Positions 1 through 7,942 of a DNA stretch of 64,000 nucleotides are shown here, piece by piece. Below the pieces are notes generated by a model. It did not search any database, had not been told where the DNA came from, and worked only from the letters and a program-made list of their open reading frames with translations. Source of the DNA: Trueperaceae bacterium. GTDB taxonomy: Bacteria; Deinococcota; Deinococci; Deinococcales; Trueperaceae. The translations under genes and the position numbers were made by a program. How positions within the stretch are numbered: position 1 is the first letter of the stretch; the number at the start of each line of letters is the position of its first letter. The stretch spans positions 1-64,000 of the forward strand of contig DASVCN010000023.1 of NCBI GenBank assembly GCA_036381595.1, written 5' to 3'.

Positions 1-15
1 AGCAGAAGCTCTACG

Positions 16-54
16 CTACCACTGGCAGGCTCCGGAGACTACCATTAGCAGGCT
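16..54. repeat. Short direct repeat at the left edge
   Basis: Two near-identical 16-base copies, CTACCACTGGCAGGCT at 16-31 and CTACCATTAGCAGGCT at 39-54, lie 23 bases apart. Apart from this I see no gene in bases 1-246: frames are interrupted and there is no clear promoter. Confidence 0.5.
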
Positions 55-246
55 GCGCGGACGGCTGGCACAGGAAACGACGGAGATTGGGAGCATGTGG
101 TGCCCGATCGACCGATAGGACCCTCATAGCCGCACGAAGACTAGGTCGAACCGGCGTATGGTCTCAATCTGTCGCTAGATCCAAGTGAGTACGCTGTTCG
201 TGCGGCGGTCGGGACCGCTGCCGGGCAGATGGAGAGGAGCGATGGA

Positions 247-1128
247 GTGGAAGCGGGTGCGAGGAAGGTAGCGCTGGTAACCGGCGCCAGTCAGGGCCTG
301 GGACGGGCTATCGCGGTCGAGCTGGCCCGAAGCGGCGTCGACGTCGCGGTGACCTCGAGGCGGCTCGAGGCGTGCGAGGAGGTCGCGGCCGAGATCAATG
401 CGGGCGAGGAGAGCGCGGCCGAGACCGATGCGGGCGAGGTGGACGCTGCCGAGATCGATGCGGGCGAGGAGAGCGCGGGGGAGATCGATGCGGGCGAGAT
501 CGATGCGGCCAGGGGCAAGGCCAAGGCGTTCGCTTGCGACGTGGCCGATGGCGACGAGGTCCGAGGGCTGGTGAACGACGTCGTGGCTCACTTCGGCCGG
601 CTCGACATCCTGGTGAACAACGCCGGGATGATCGAACCGATCGCGCGCCTGGGAGAGTGCGACCCGCTGGCGTGGGAGCGGAACGTGCGGGTCAACCTGT
701 TGGGCCCGTTCCACGCGGTCCAGGCGGTGCTGCCTCACTTCGGGTCCGCAGGCGGTGGAGTGATCGTCAACATCAGCTCGGGCGCCGCGCACGGGCCCAA
801 GGAGGGCTGGAGCGCCTACTGCTCCTCGAAAGCGGCTCTGGCGATGCTCACGGCCGCGATCGCCGAGGAGAACCCAGACAACGGCGTACTAGCCTTCGGC
901 TTCCAACCGGGGGTGGTGGATACCGAGATGCAGGTGAAGATCCGCGCCTCGGGGGTGAACGAGGTCAGCCGGATCCCGCGAGAGCGGCTCGCCGCGCCCG
1001 AGAGGCCCGCCAGGCTGGTGGCGCTCCTCTGCACGCATCCGCTACCCGAACTGAACGGCCAGGACCTCTCGATCCGCGACGCCGAGGTCGTGGCGGCTAT
1101 CGAGGCGGCCGGGCGGCGGAACGGCTAG
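247..1128 (+). CDS. SDR family oxidoreductase with in-frame repeat insertion
   Basis: Short-chain dehydrogenase/reductase, a cytosolic NAD(P)-dependent enzyme of unknown substrate. Counted from an ATG at 229, the Rossmann glycine motif TGASQGLG is at residues 18-25, NNAG at 130-133, the catalytic serine in NISS near 193 and the YCSSK catalytic pair at Y207/K211. I prefer the GTG at 247 because GGAGAGGAG lies seven bases before it; the ATG at 229 has no good ribosome-binding site. Odd: residues 55-94 are a ten-residue acidic repeat (EIDAGEESAA-like) inserted between beta strands 2 and 3, where normal SDRs are compact. Family certain, substrate unknown. Confidence 0.9.
   Translation: MEAGARKVALVTGASQGLGRAIAVELARSGVDVAVTSRRLEACEEVAAEINAGEESAAETDAGEVDAAEIDAGEESAGEIDAGEIDAARGKAKAFACDVADGDEVRGLVNDVVAHFGRLDILVNNAGMIEPIARLGECDPLAWERNVRVNLLGPFHAVQAVLPHFGSAGGGVIVNISSGAAHGPKEGWSAYCSSKAALAMLTAAIAEENPDNGVLAFGFQPGVVDTEMQVKIRASGVNEVSRIPRERLAAPERPARLVALLCTHPLPELNGQDLSIRDAEVVAAIEAAGRRNG
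391..510 (+). repeat. In-frame 30-bp tandem repeat inside the SDR gene
   Basis: Three 30-base units beginning GAGATCAATGCGGGCGAG are followed by two 15-base half units, exactly 120 bases and fully in frame. They encode alternating Glu/Asp, Ala and Gly residues. The unit length is a multiple of three, so slippage would change the loop length without breaking the frame. Confidence 0.85.
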
Positions 1129-1156
1129 CAGGCCCCTCAGCCTACCTATGGCCATG

Positions 1157-1165
1157 TGGTACAAT
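1157..1165 (+). promoter_or_regulatory. Extended -10 promoter of the Xre/RES operon
   Basis: TGG followed by TACAAT (1160-1165) makes an extended -10 element, about 24 bases before the antitoxin start. No -35 hexamer is visible at 16-18 bases spacing. Such antitoxins usually repress their own promoter, so this is the likely autoregulated site (family knowledge, not seen). Confidence 0.5.
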
Positions 1166-1189
1166 TGACTTACCCAAATGGGAGGAGCG

Positions 1190-1666
1190 ATGACAAAGGC
1201 GAGCCAGAGAGGTACGGGGTACAAGATCGCTCTCGACGCAGGGCCTAAACGACGTGCGCGCCTCGTCATGGACCGGATATTGGGAGTCGGAACCAGCGAC
1301 TCACTGGCGGTCATAAGGGCGGTCGAAGGCGGAATCGACAGTGCGGCGGTCGGCCGAATGTCAGAACATCTCGAGGTGTCTGAGGGTCAGATTCTCGATG
1401 CGATCGACATCCCTCGCAGTACCTTCAGTCGACGGAAGAGAGAGGGTCGACTGACCAGCAGCGAAAGTGACCGTCTCTATCGAGCAACGAGGCTACTCGC
1501 GCGAGCGGTAGAGGTGTTCGGAGACGAGGCGGAGGCGCGGATCTGGATGCGCGCCTCCAAGCGCGCGCTGGGAGAGGTGAGCCCGTTGATAATGGCCAGG
1601 ACTGACGCAGGCGCGCGAGAGGTGGAGGATCTGCTGGGTCGAATCGAGCGCGGCATACCCTCCTGA
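1190..1666 (+). CDS. Xre/MbcA/ParS-family antitoxin (DUF2384)
   Basis: Predicted antitoxin of a RES-Xre type II toxin-antitoxin pair, 158 residues. The N-terminal part is a helix-turn-helix region (IPRSTFSRRKREG), and the C-terminal DUF2384 toxin-binding part carries the typical run LLARAVEVFGDEAEARIWM and a terminal helical tail. The ATG at 1190 is chosen because GGGAGGAG (1180-1187) precedes it; the earlier ATG at 1178 overlaps that site. Its stop overlaps the start of the toxin gene, so the two are translationally coupled. In characterised pairs the antitoxin binds the toxin as a complex and represses the operon. Confidence 0.85.
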   Translation: MTKASQRGTGYKIALDAGPKRRARLVMDRILGVGTSDSLAVIRAVEGGIDSAAVGRMSEHLEVSEGQILDAIDIPRSTFSRRKREGRLTSSESDRLYRATRLLARAVEVFGDEAEARIWMRASKRALGEVSPLIMARTDAGAREVEDLLGRIERGIPS

Positions 1667-2136
1667 TGTGGATCTGGCGGATTACTGGCGCTGACTACGT
1701 GGACTCCGCGTTCAGCGGCGCCGGTGCCGCCGACCACCCCGGCCGCTGGAATCACCGGGGGCGACTGGTGGGCTATGCCAGCGACAGTCCTGCTCTCGCC
1801 ATGCTCGAGGTCTTGGCAAACGCCGAGACATTCGCTGCCCTGAAAGATCGCTTCATCGTTCGAACGATGATCTCTGACGAGCTGGTGTACGAGCTACCGG
1901 ACCAAGATCTTCCGGCCGACTGGCGAGTGTACCCGATACCCAGTTCGACCCGTGATCTGGGTGAATCTTGGCTACTCGACGGAGTCTACCCGGCCCTCAG
2001 TGTTCCAAGTGCGGTGATGCCCCTCCAGCGCAACATCCTGCTCAACAGCGAACACGAGGAGTTGGGGGACATCGAGGTATCGGACGTCGTTCCACTCGAT
2101 TTCGATATCCGGCTGACTGAGTTCGGTCGAGGGTGA
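1666..2136 (+). CDS. RES-domain toxin
   Basis: 156-residue RES domain protein, the toxin of the pair. The family folds like ADP-ribosyltransferases, and studied members deplete or modify with NAD+. Visible landmarks are the N-terminal WRI, the conserved GRWN near residue 28, a serine-rich SPALAMLEVLA stretch and the C-terminal LLNSEHEELGDIEV block usual at the end of RES proteins. Length is typical (about 150-160). The ATG overlaps the antitoxin stop by one base. It looks intact. Confidence 0.85.
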   Translation: MWIWRITGADYVDSAFSGAGAADHPGRWNHRGRLVGYASDSPALAMLEVLANAETFAALKDRFIVRTMISDELVYELPDQDLPADWRVYPIPSSTRDLGESWLLDGVYPALSVPSAVMPLQRNILLNSEHEELGDIEVSDVVPLDFDIRLTEFGRG

Positions 2137-2218
2137 CCTGTTACCCTTCCTCCAGTAGCAGTTGTTCTCACCGGCTTCTTCAACGGCCCGCCCAACGACC
2201 TGCGGGGAGGGAGCGAAG

Positions 2219-3214
2219 ATGAAAGCGATCGTCGTCGGCAGCCAGGCGGAGGGCGCTCCCCTCCGCTGGAGCGAGGCGCCATCCCCGAGTCTGGGTCCCG
2301 GCGAAGTCCTGGTGGACGTCCATGCCACCGCCCTCAACCGGGCCGACCTCCTCCAGCGCGCCGGCAAGTACCCGCCACCGCCCGGCGCCAGCGAGATCCT
2401 GGGTCTCGAGTGTTCCGGGACGGTCGTTCGGCTGGGCGAGGGCGTTAGCGGCTGGTCGATAGGTGATCGGGTGTGCGCGCTGCTGCCAGGCGGAGGCTAC
2501 GCCGAGCAGGTGAGCGTCCCGGCCCGGATGCTCATCCCGGTACCCGCGGCGATGTCGCTGGTGGAGGCGGCCGCGCTCCCCGAGGTCTTCCTGACAGCGT
2601 TCTCTGCCCTCTTCGGCGAGGGGCGGCTGAAGGACGGCGAGACCGTGCTCATCCACGCGGGCGCGAGCGGCGTGGGCACGGCCGCCATCCAGCTGGCCCG
2701 CCGCGCCGGCTGCCGTGTGTTCGTCACAGCTGGCAGCGCCGAGAAGATCGCAGCGTGCGAGTCGCTGGGCGCCGAGTTGGGCGTCAACTACCGCGAGGAG
2801 GAGTTCGAGGAGCGCATCAGCGACCACCTCGGGGGCGGCGGCGTCGACGTCGTCATCGACATGGTGGGCAAGGAGTACTTCGAGAAGAACCTCCGGCTGA
2901 TGAACACGCGAGGCAGGCTCGTCTTCGTGTCGGCGCAGAGCGGCAGCAGGGTAGAGCTGAACATCGGTCGACTGATGGCGAAGCGGCTCGAGCTCGTCGG
3001 CGCCACCCTTCGGGCACGGCCACTCGAGGAGAAGGTCGAGCTGAAGGACCGCTTCCTCGAGCGCTTTTGCCCCGACCTGGAAACCGGCAGGGTGAAACCG
3101 GTGATCGACCGGATCTTCCCGATCACGGAAGCCGAAGAAGCCCACCGTTACATGAGCGAGAACAGGAACATCGGCAAGATCGTGCTCGTCGTTCGGGAGG
3201 ACTGGACGCTCTAG
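2219..3214 (+). CDS. Zinc-independent NAD(P)H:quinone oxidoreductase
   Basis: Medium-chain dehydrogenase/reductase of the quinone oxidoreductase (zeta-crystallin, PIG3-like) group, 331 residues. The N-terminal GroES-like domain lacks the catalytic zinc cysteines; ALNRADLLQRAGKYPPPPG and GLECSGTV are typical of the PIG3 branch. The C-terminal Rossmann domain has HAGASGVGTAAIQLAR for NAD(P)H binding. It would reduce quinones in the cytosol. The ATG at 2219 follows GGGGAGGG; a longer reading from 2162 would lengthen the protein without family support. Probably monocistronic. Confidence 0.9.
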   Translation: MKAIVVGSQAEGAPLRWSEAPSPSLGPGEVLVDVHATALNRADLLQRAGKYPPPPGASEILGLECSGTVVRLGEGVSGWSIGDRVCALLPGGGYAEQVSVPARMLIPVPAAMSLVEAAALPEVFLTAFSALFGEGRLKDGETVLIHAGASGVGTAAIQLARRAGCRVFVTAGSAEKIAACESLGAELGVNYREEEFEERISDHLGGGGVDVVIDMVGKEYFEKNLRLMNTRGRLVFVSAQSGSRVELNIGRLMAKRLELVGATLRARPLEEKVELKDRFLERFCPDLETGRVKPVIDRIFPITEAEEAHRYMSENRNIGKIVLVVREDWTL

Positions 3215-3388
3215 CTGGCCCCGCCGAGCAGCGAGACGCCGGGATTCTCTGCCCACTTGTGCGCGTTGAGGAGTGTGAGCCTCGACACAGGATTTATATT
3301 TGCCCAGATGCTCTGAAACCTGGTGGCTCCCAACGCGTGGCCGGGCCGTCACCTCCGCTTCCTCATCTGCGCGCACCCACGAGGTCCT

Positions 3389-5227
3389 ATGCGTCCACTC
3401 GGCAAGATTCTCGATCTACTGACACCGCGCGAGCGCAGGCAGCTGTACCTCCTTCTGCCGGTCGTGATACTGGCGGGCCTCATGGAGGTCGCCGGGGTCG
3501 CCTCGATCGCCCCCTTCCTGAGCGTGCTCACGGCCCCCGAGTCGATCGAGTCGAATCCTCTGCTGGCCCGCCTGCACCAGGCAACCGGGGTGCAGAGCGA
3601 GCAAGCGTTCATCTTCGTCCTCGGCCTGCTGGTGCTGGTCCTGTTGCTGCTCAGCAACGCCGCGGCCGCCCTGAGCCAGTACGGCCTCTACCGCTTCGGC
3701 TTCCTCCGCAACCACACGATCTCCAGGCGCCTGCTCGTTCGCTACCTCCAGCAGCCCTTCTCCTACTTCCTGAGGCACAACAGCGCCGAGCTGGTGAACA
3801 ACGTCCTCCTGGAAGTCCAGCAGGTCATCACCGGCATCGTCGTTCCCGGGCTGCAGCTGCTGGCGAAGGGGGTGGCGGCGAGCCTCATCGTGGCGCTGCT
3901 CATCCTGGTCGACCCGCTGCTCGCCCTGGTGATGACGGTTCTGCTGGGCGGAGCGTACGCGGGGATCTACTGGACGATCAGGAAGCGGCTCAACGGCTTC
4001 GGAGCCCAGCGTGCCGAAGCCAACCGGCTGCGGATGAAGGCCGCCAACGAGTCGATCGGCGGGATCAGGGAACTGAAGGTGCTGGGCCGGGAGGCGGAGC
4101 TGATCGCCCAGTACCACGAGCCTTCCCGGAGCTTCGCGCTAGCCAACGCAGGCGCCAACATCCTCGGCGCCCTGCCCAGGTACGCGCTCGAGGCGGTAGC
4201 GTTCGGCGGGATCATCGTGATCCTGCTCCTGCTCATCGCCCGCGGAGGTACCACCTCGTCGATCATCCCGGTCGTGGGACTCTACGCCTTCGGCGGGTAC
4301 CGGCTCTTGCCGGCGCTCCAGACGGTCTTCCGGGCGATGACCCAGATCCGCTTCAGCGCGGCCGCCCTCGACTCGGTTCACGGCGTGCTCGCTCGGATCG
4401 AGGCCGCTCCTGCAGGCTCCCGCCGGTCACTCAGGTACCGGGAGGCGCTCGAGCCGCTGCCGTTCGAGAAGGAGCTGAGGCTGCAGGAGGTGACCTTCGC
4501 CTACCCCGGCACCGACACTCCGGTGCTCAGCGACATCGAGCTCTCGATCAGACCGAACAGCTGGGTGGCGTTCGTGGGCGAGACCGGCTCCGGGAAGTCC
4601 ACCCTGGTGGATCTGATCCTGGGCCTGTTGGAACCCGAGTGGGGCCTCATCACCGTCGATGGGAAGCCGTTGAGTGCAGAGAACCTGGCGCGCTGGAGGC
4701 GCAGCATCGGCTACGTGCCGCAGAGCATCTACCTGACCGACGACACCGTCGCTCGCAACATCGCCTTCGGGGTGCCCGCCGGGGAGGTGGACATGGAGGC
4801 CGTGGTCGAAGCAGCCAGGGTCGCCCAGATCCATGAGTTCATCGAGGGCCTGCCGCAGGGCTACGACACCCTGGTGGGCGAGCGCGGAGTGCGGCTCTCG
4901 GGCGGACAGCGCCAGAGGCTGGGCATAGCCCGAGCTCTCTACCGCGACCCGAGCATCCTCATCCTCGACGAGGCCACCAGCGCTCTCGACAACGTCACCG
5001 AATCGAACCTGTTCGCGACGCTCGAGCGGATCGCAGAGGCGAAGACGGTGATCATGATCGCCCACCGGCTCAGCACCGTGCAGGAGTGCGACGTCATCCA
5101 CCTGCTCTCCCGCGGGCGCATCGTCGCCAGTGGCCGCTACCTCGAGCTGATGACCCGGAGCAGCGAGTTCCGCGCTTTCGCCGAGATGAAGAGCGGGAAA
5201 CCGGTGATGGCGGTGAAGTCGGCTTAG
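3389..5227 (+). CDS. ABC transporter, fused permease/ATPase (PglK/MsbA-like flippase)
   Basis: Half-size type I ABC exporter of 612 residues: an N-terminal six-helix membrane domain followed by a nucleotide-binding domain with Walker A GETGSGKST, signature LSGGQRQR and Walker B ILILDEATSALD. The sequence of the membrane part (short helix pairs, QQPFSYFLRHNSAELVNN) recalls lipid-linked oligosaccharide flippases such as PglK. It would homodimerise in the inner membrane. The start ATG at 3389 is preceded by GAGGT at short spacing. A surface-glycan island begins 11 kb downstream, which would fit glycan flipping, but other lipids are possible. Confidence 0.85.
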   Translation: MRPLGKILDLLTPRERRQLYLLLPVVILAGLMEVAGVASIAPFLSVLTAPESIESNPLLARLHQATGVQSEQAFIFVLGLLVLVLLLLSNAAAALSQYGLYRFGFLRNHTISRRLLVRYLQQPFSYFLRHNSAELVNNVLLEVQQVITGIVVPGLQLLAKGVAASLIVALLILVDPLLALVMTVLLGGAYAGIYWTIRKRLNGFGAQRAEANRLRMKAANESIGGIRELKVLGREAELIAQYHEPSRSFALANAGANILGALPRYALEAVAFGGIIVILLLLIARGGTTSSIIPVVGLYAFGGYRLLPALQTVFRAMTQIRFSAAALDSVHGVLARIEAAPAGSRRSLRYREALEPLPFEKELRLQEVTFAYPGTDTPVLSDIELSIRPNSWVAFVGETGSGKSTLVDLILGLLEPEWGLITVDGKPLSAENLARWRRSIGYVPQSIYLTDDTVARNIAFGVPAGEVDMEAVVEAARVAQIHEFIEGLPQGYDTLVGERGVRLSGGQRQRLGIARALYRDPSILILDEATSALDNVTESNLFATLERIAEAKTVIMIAHRLSTVQECDVIHLLSRGRIVASGRYLELMTRSSEFRAFAEMKSGKPVMAVKSA

Positions 5228-5444
5228 CTGTCGGTTGCGCGGGGCGTGGTCGGCGCGGATCGATAGCTTCGATCGGCCGTGTGGTCGAGCCTGCTCCTGG
5301 TCTTCGCTGGTGAGGGGTCACCCCGCCGGTGCTGCTGGCTGGCAGACTCGGCTTGTCTTTGTGCTTTCGCGTGAGATGGACGAGGCTAGATTTGTGGGTC
5401 GCAGGGAATTCTGAACTTACTGGCGCGAATGTGGAGGTTGGATT
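5228..5444. other. Intergenic gap without recognised features
   Basis: Convergent gap between the ABC flippase and the small membrane protein. Only a weak six-base inverted repeat (GATCGA/TCGATC) is visible; no clear terminator. Confidence 0.4.
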
Positions 5445-5645
5445 CTAAGCGCCGCGGCTTCTTGGCCATTCCGCGAAGGTGAGTATCAGTAGCGGGACGA
5501 GGCCGAACGGGGGAATGAGGGTGAGAAGTGACAGGGTGGTGGGCAGCCCTGCCTTTCTGAATGTCTGCCAGAAGAGGGCTGTCGGTATTACAGCGCTGCT
5601 CAGGAGGATGAGCAGTTCGTAGATGCCGAGAGGGCCGATTCGCAT
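5445..5645 (-). CDS. Small two-helix membrane protein, hypothetical
   Basis: 66-residue protein with two hydrophobic segments (about residues 7-27 and 36-58), ending in an AEWPRSRG tail. The pattern of a glycine-proline turn followed by LIPPFGLVPLLILTFAEWP resembles widespread small hypothetical inner-membrane proteins of unknown role. A TACAAT -10-like box lies nine bases before the ATG. No operon partner. Function unknown. Confidence 0.5.
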   Translation of the reverse strand: MRIGPLGIYELLILLSSAVIPTALFWQTFRKAGLPTTLSLLTLIPPFGLVPLLILTFAEWPRSRGA

Positions 5646-5654
5646 TCGCTTGCC

Positions 5655-5660
5655 ATTGTA
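5655..5660 (-). promoter_or_regulatory. -10-like box before the small membrane protein
   Basis: On the minus strand TACAAT occurs nine bases before the ATG at 5645, so the mRNA would be almost leaderless. No -35 match is seen. Confidence 0.35.
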
Positions 5661-6031
5661 GTATGGTGCGTTGCCTCGTTGGTTACAGGTTCTTGTGTTC
5701 GTTCTTGCATTTGCGCTTGGTGGTACGGCGCTAGAGACCTGGTTGGAGCCGTCACCTCGGGTCGGGTTCCCCTTAGAGTTAGGGCTGCTGGCGGTGCTGT
5801 TATGGGTGCCAGAACGGCGGGGCCTCTTTCGACAATCTGAGCGGTAGCAGTGTCTGGTCCCCCGGGCCCTTCGAGTAGCCTGCGGGAGACGACCTTGCGG
5901 TACGCGACCTTGTCGGGCACTGCGCGACGGCGGGCGTACCAGCGTTACTTCGTCCAGTAGGCTAAGCCGCTCGGATGTCAGTGAAGTTGGTGCCCTGCTA
6001 GCATTGAACGTCCTTTAGTTGAGGAGGTTGA
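5661..6031. other. Gap of about 370 bases, no supported gene
   Basis: Lower-GC stretch upstream of the deaminase. A minus-strand open frame covers part of it, but its composition (Thr/Pro/Ala-rich with no domain-like pattern) gives no reason to call a gene. No terminator or RNA gene recognised. Confidence 0.4.
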
Positions 6032-6487
6032 GTGCCTCGGGGAGCTGCTATCGTTGGCCTTGTGCAGGTGGATGAAGCTTTGGTTCGCGCTGCAGTCGAG
6101 ACTGCAACTGCGCGGTATGTGGGTGATCCGGACGGTGACGGCTGGGCGGGAGCTGCCGCCATGTATGCCAGTAACGGTGAGATTCTAACCAGCGTTTACG
6201 TCGATGCGCCTAGCGAGTCTGCTGCACTCTGTTGCGAGACAGGGGCGATTGCCGAGGCCCATAAGAGGCGACTGCAGATCGCGGCGACTGTCTGCGTTTC
6301 ACGGGAGCGACCCGACGGCTCGTTCGTGATTCTCACCCCGTGCGGCATCTGCCAGGAGCGCCTGGCTTACTGGGGTGGTGACGTAGAGGTGGGAGTTCCT
6401 CTCGCCGATGACCCTTGCGAGTGGCGGTCCGTCTCACTCCGCGAAGTTCAGCCCCATCACTGGTCGCGAGTGTTCGCCGACTTCTAG
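6032..6487 (+). CDS. Cytidine deaminase-like protein (blasticidin-S deaminase type)
   Basis: 151-residue zinc-dependent deaminase fold. The zinc and catalytic motif CCETGAIAEA (Cys-x-Glu) is followed about 45 residues later by PCGICQERL (PCxxC), the arrangement of cytidine and blasticidin-S deaminases. A GTG start at 6032 is preceded by GAGGAGG with four-base spacing. Substrate may be a cytosine nucleoside or a cytosine-containing antibiotic. It stands alone, convergent with the erythromycin esterase family gene, in a lower-GC accessory patch. Confidence 0.8.
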   Translation: MPRGAAIVGLVQVDEALVRAAVETATARYVGDPDGDGWAGAAAMYASNGEILTSVYVDAPSESAALCCETGAIAEAHKRRLQIAATVCVSRERPDGSFVILTPCGICQERLAYWGGDVEVGVPLADDPCEWRSVSLREVQPHHWSRVFADF

Positions 6488-6528
6488 GTTAGGGGCTAAG
6501 TGTCACTTGTCAAATTTGGCGCGACGAT

Positions 6529-7719
6529 CTAGGTTGTCTCGGATCGTTTGTTTTCCTGCAGGGGTTTCATCTCTCTTAGGAATAGGACTCCGTCGAAGAC
6601 GCGAGCCCAGTTGAGGTGAAGCCACTTCGCAGGCTCGAGACCGCTTATCGAGAACGTCTGGGTCGGCTGTTCGCGGAGGTTGACGAAGGCTGCTTCGGCT
6701 TGTGAGTGCAGGAGTAGCGCCTCGAGGGTGTCCTGCGGGGCTGGTGGTAGGGGACGCGATGTCTGATAGTCCCCGCGGTAGGCGTTCGGCAACTCGCTTC
6801 CGTTACCGGCGATCAAGGTGAGGCTGTAGAGTTCATCTCCTATGGCGCCGGCTGCGACCTCTCCGAGGGGTATGTCAGGGTGCTTTTCGAGCGTTTCCTG
6901 GTACTCGGCGTCCGCATCCTTGATGGTGGAGCTGCACTTTGCTGCGTGCCAGTCGTGGGTCCAGACGATGATCTTGCTGTTCGGGTAGCGAACTCGGGTG
7001 AGCCAGAGTAGGTTGCTGGCCATGCCTTGGTCGCGGCCTTCGAAGCTCCAGGCGTTCCTCGCGAAGTAGGCGAGGTTGATCAGCTCCTGCTGCCAGAAGG
7101 ACACACCATCTACCTGGGACAGTTTTCGTCTTAGCCGCCAGATGGTGTTCAGGAAGTATGCCCGGTCGAGTGCGTTGGCCATGTGCCGGTACTCGTGCTC
7201 TAGCACGCCTTCGAGTAGGTCGCGGAACCTTGCGAACGCTTCGGTGTCCAGCTCGTCCGGCAGGTGTTCCGAGAGAAGGGATTCGAGATCCGCGACCAGG
7301 TGCTCTCTGACATGAATGCCCGAGTGCCGGGGGTCGATGCCGGCTACGACGAGTGGCTGGCGGGCCTTGGCCCGTTCGTCGAGGAGTTCCCAGAGCGGTA
7401 TCAACTCCTTGGCGTGCCTCCAGTGCCCGTAGAGCTGTCGGGCTACCTGGCAGGAGACCGGGTCGCGACCGGAGTGGTCCTCCACCACGTTATTGAGGGA
7501 GTAGAAGCAGGATTCGAAGGCGAGGACGTCGAACCCATGCTTGACATGCAGATGGCGGACGAGTTCGACCTTGGCCGAGAACGCCGTTCCGTCGCCATGG
7601 CTTTGCTCGCCGAGCAGAACAACGCGAACTCCGGTGAGGGCCTCGTCGAACTCCCCGCATTCGAAGGGTGATAGAGACACCGGGTGGGCGACGATCCCGG
7701 TTTCCAGCGAAGTACGCAT
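6529..7719 (-). CDS. Erythromycin esterase family protein
   Basis: 396-residue protein of the erythromycin-esterase/succinoglycan-biosynthesis (EreA-like) family. The hallmark LGEQSHGDG is near residue 36, with conserved histidine/glutamate segments later (AFESCFYSL; WTHDWHAAK). Characterised Ere enzymes hydrolyse macrolide lactones, but most family members have unknown substrates. No signal peptide, so probably cytosolic. There is no Shine-Dalgarno before the ATG; TACCAT sits six bases upstream, compatible with leaderless transcription. Composition is less GC-rich than the neighbours. Confidence 0.85.
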   Translation of the reverse strand: MRTSLETGIVAHPVSLSPFECGEFDEALTGVRVVLLGEQSHGDGTAFSAKVELVRHLHVKHGFDVLAFESCFYSLNNVVEDHSGRDPVSCQVARQLYGHWRHAKELIPLWELLDERAKARQPLVVAGIDPRHSGIHVREHLVADLESLLSEHLPDELDTEAFARFRDLLEGVLEHEYRHMANALDRAYFLNTIWRLRRKLSQVDGVSFWQQELINLAYFARNAWSFEGRDQGMASNLLWLTRVRYPNSKIIVWTHDWHAAKCSSTIKDADAEYQETLEKHPDIPLGEVAAGAIGDELYSLTLIAGNGSELPNAYRGDYQTSRPLPPAPQDTLEALLLHSQAEAAFVNLREQPTQTFSISGLEPAKWLHLNWARVFDGVLFLREMKPLQENKRSETT

Positions 7720-7930
7720 GAGTTGATGGTATCGCGGCCGGTGGCGCCTACCTTAACGGGAGGCGTTTCAAGGTTCGCTGAGGACGGGAGACTAGTTCCG
7801 CCGGGATTTCCTCAATTAACGGGCGGTACATTGCTGGTTCGACGCAGCCTCGAGTTGCCTGCGCTGTCGCTTCTGCCCACACTGGTTAGGACATTGCCAA
7901 CAGAGTTCTAGCCGCGCAGCGGCAGATCAA

Positions 7931-7936
7931 TAAACT
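7931..7936 (+). promoter_or_regulatory. Leaderless-type -10 box before the serine hydrolase
   Basis: TAAACT (TANNNT form) lies six bases before the ATG at 7943, and no ribosome-binding site is present in between. This spacing is the pattern described for leaderless Deinococcus genes. No matching -35. Confidence 0.4.
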
Positions 7937-7942
7937 GAACCG

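Noticed and set aside
3266-3300. TTGAGG and TATATT upstream of the ABC flippase as a promoter
   Set aside because: Spacing between the boxes is 23 bases, too long for a sigma70-type promoter.
2473-4836. A 787-codon plus-strand open frame crossing the quinone reductase and the ABC gene
   Set aside because: It is a shadow of high-GC genes: Arg/Gly/Pro-rich, no domain, and both overlapped genes are clear family members.
5600-5920. Minus-strand 106-codon frame after the small membrane protein
   Set aside because: Overlaps the small membrane protein start, low-complexity Thr/Ala/Pro content and no ribosome-binding site.
7684-7911. Small plus-strand frame before the class A hydrolase
   Set aside because: Overlaps the start of the erythromycin esterase family gene, has no ribosome-binding site and no recognisable pattern.
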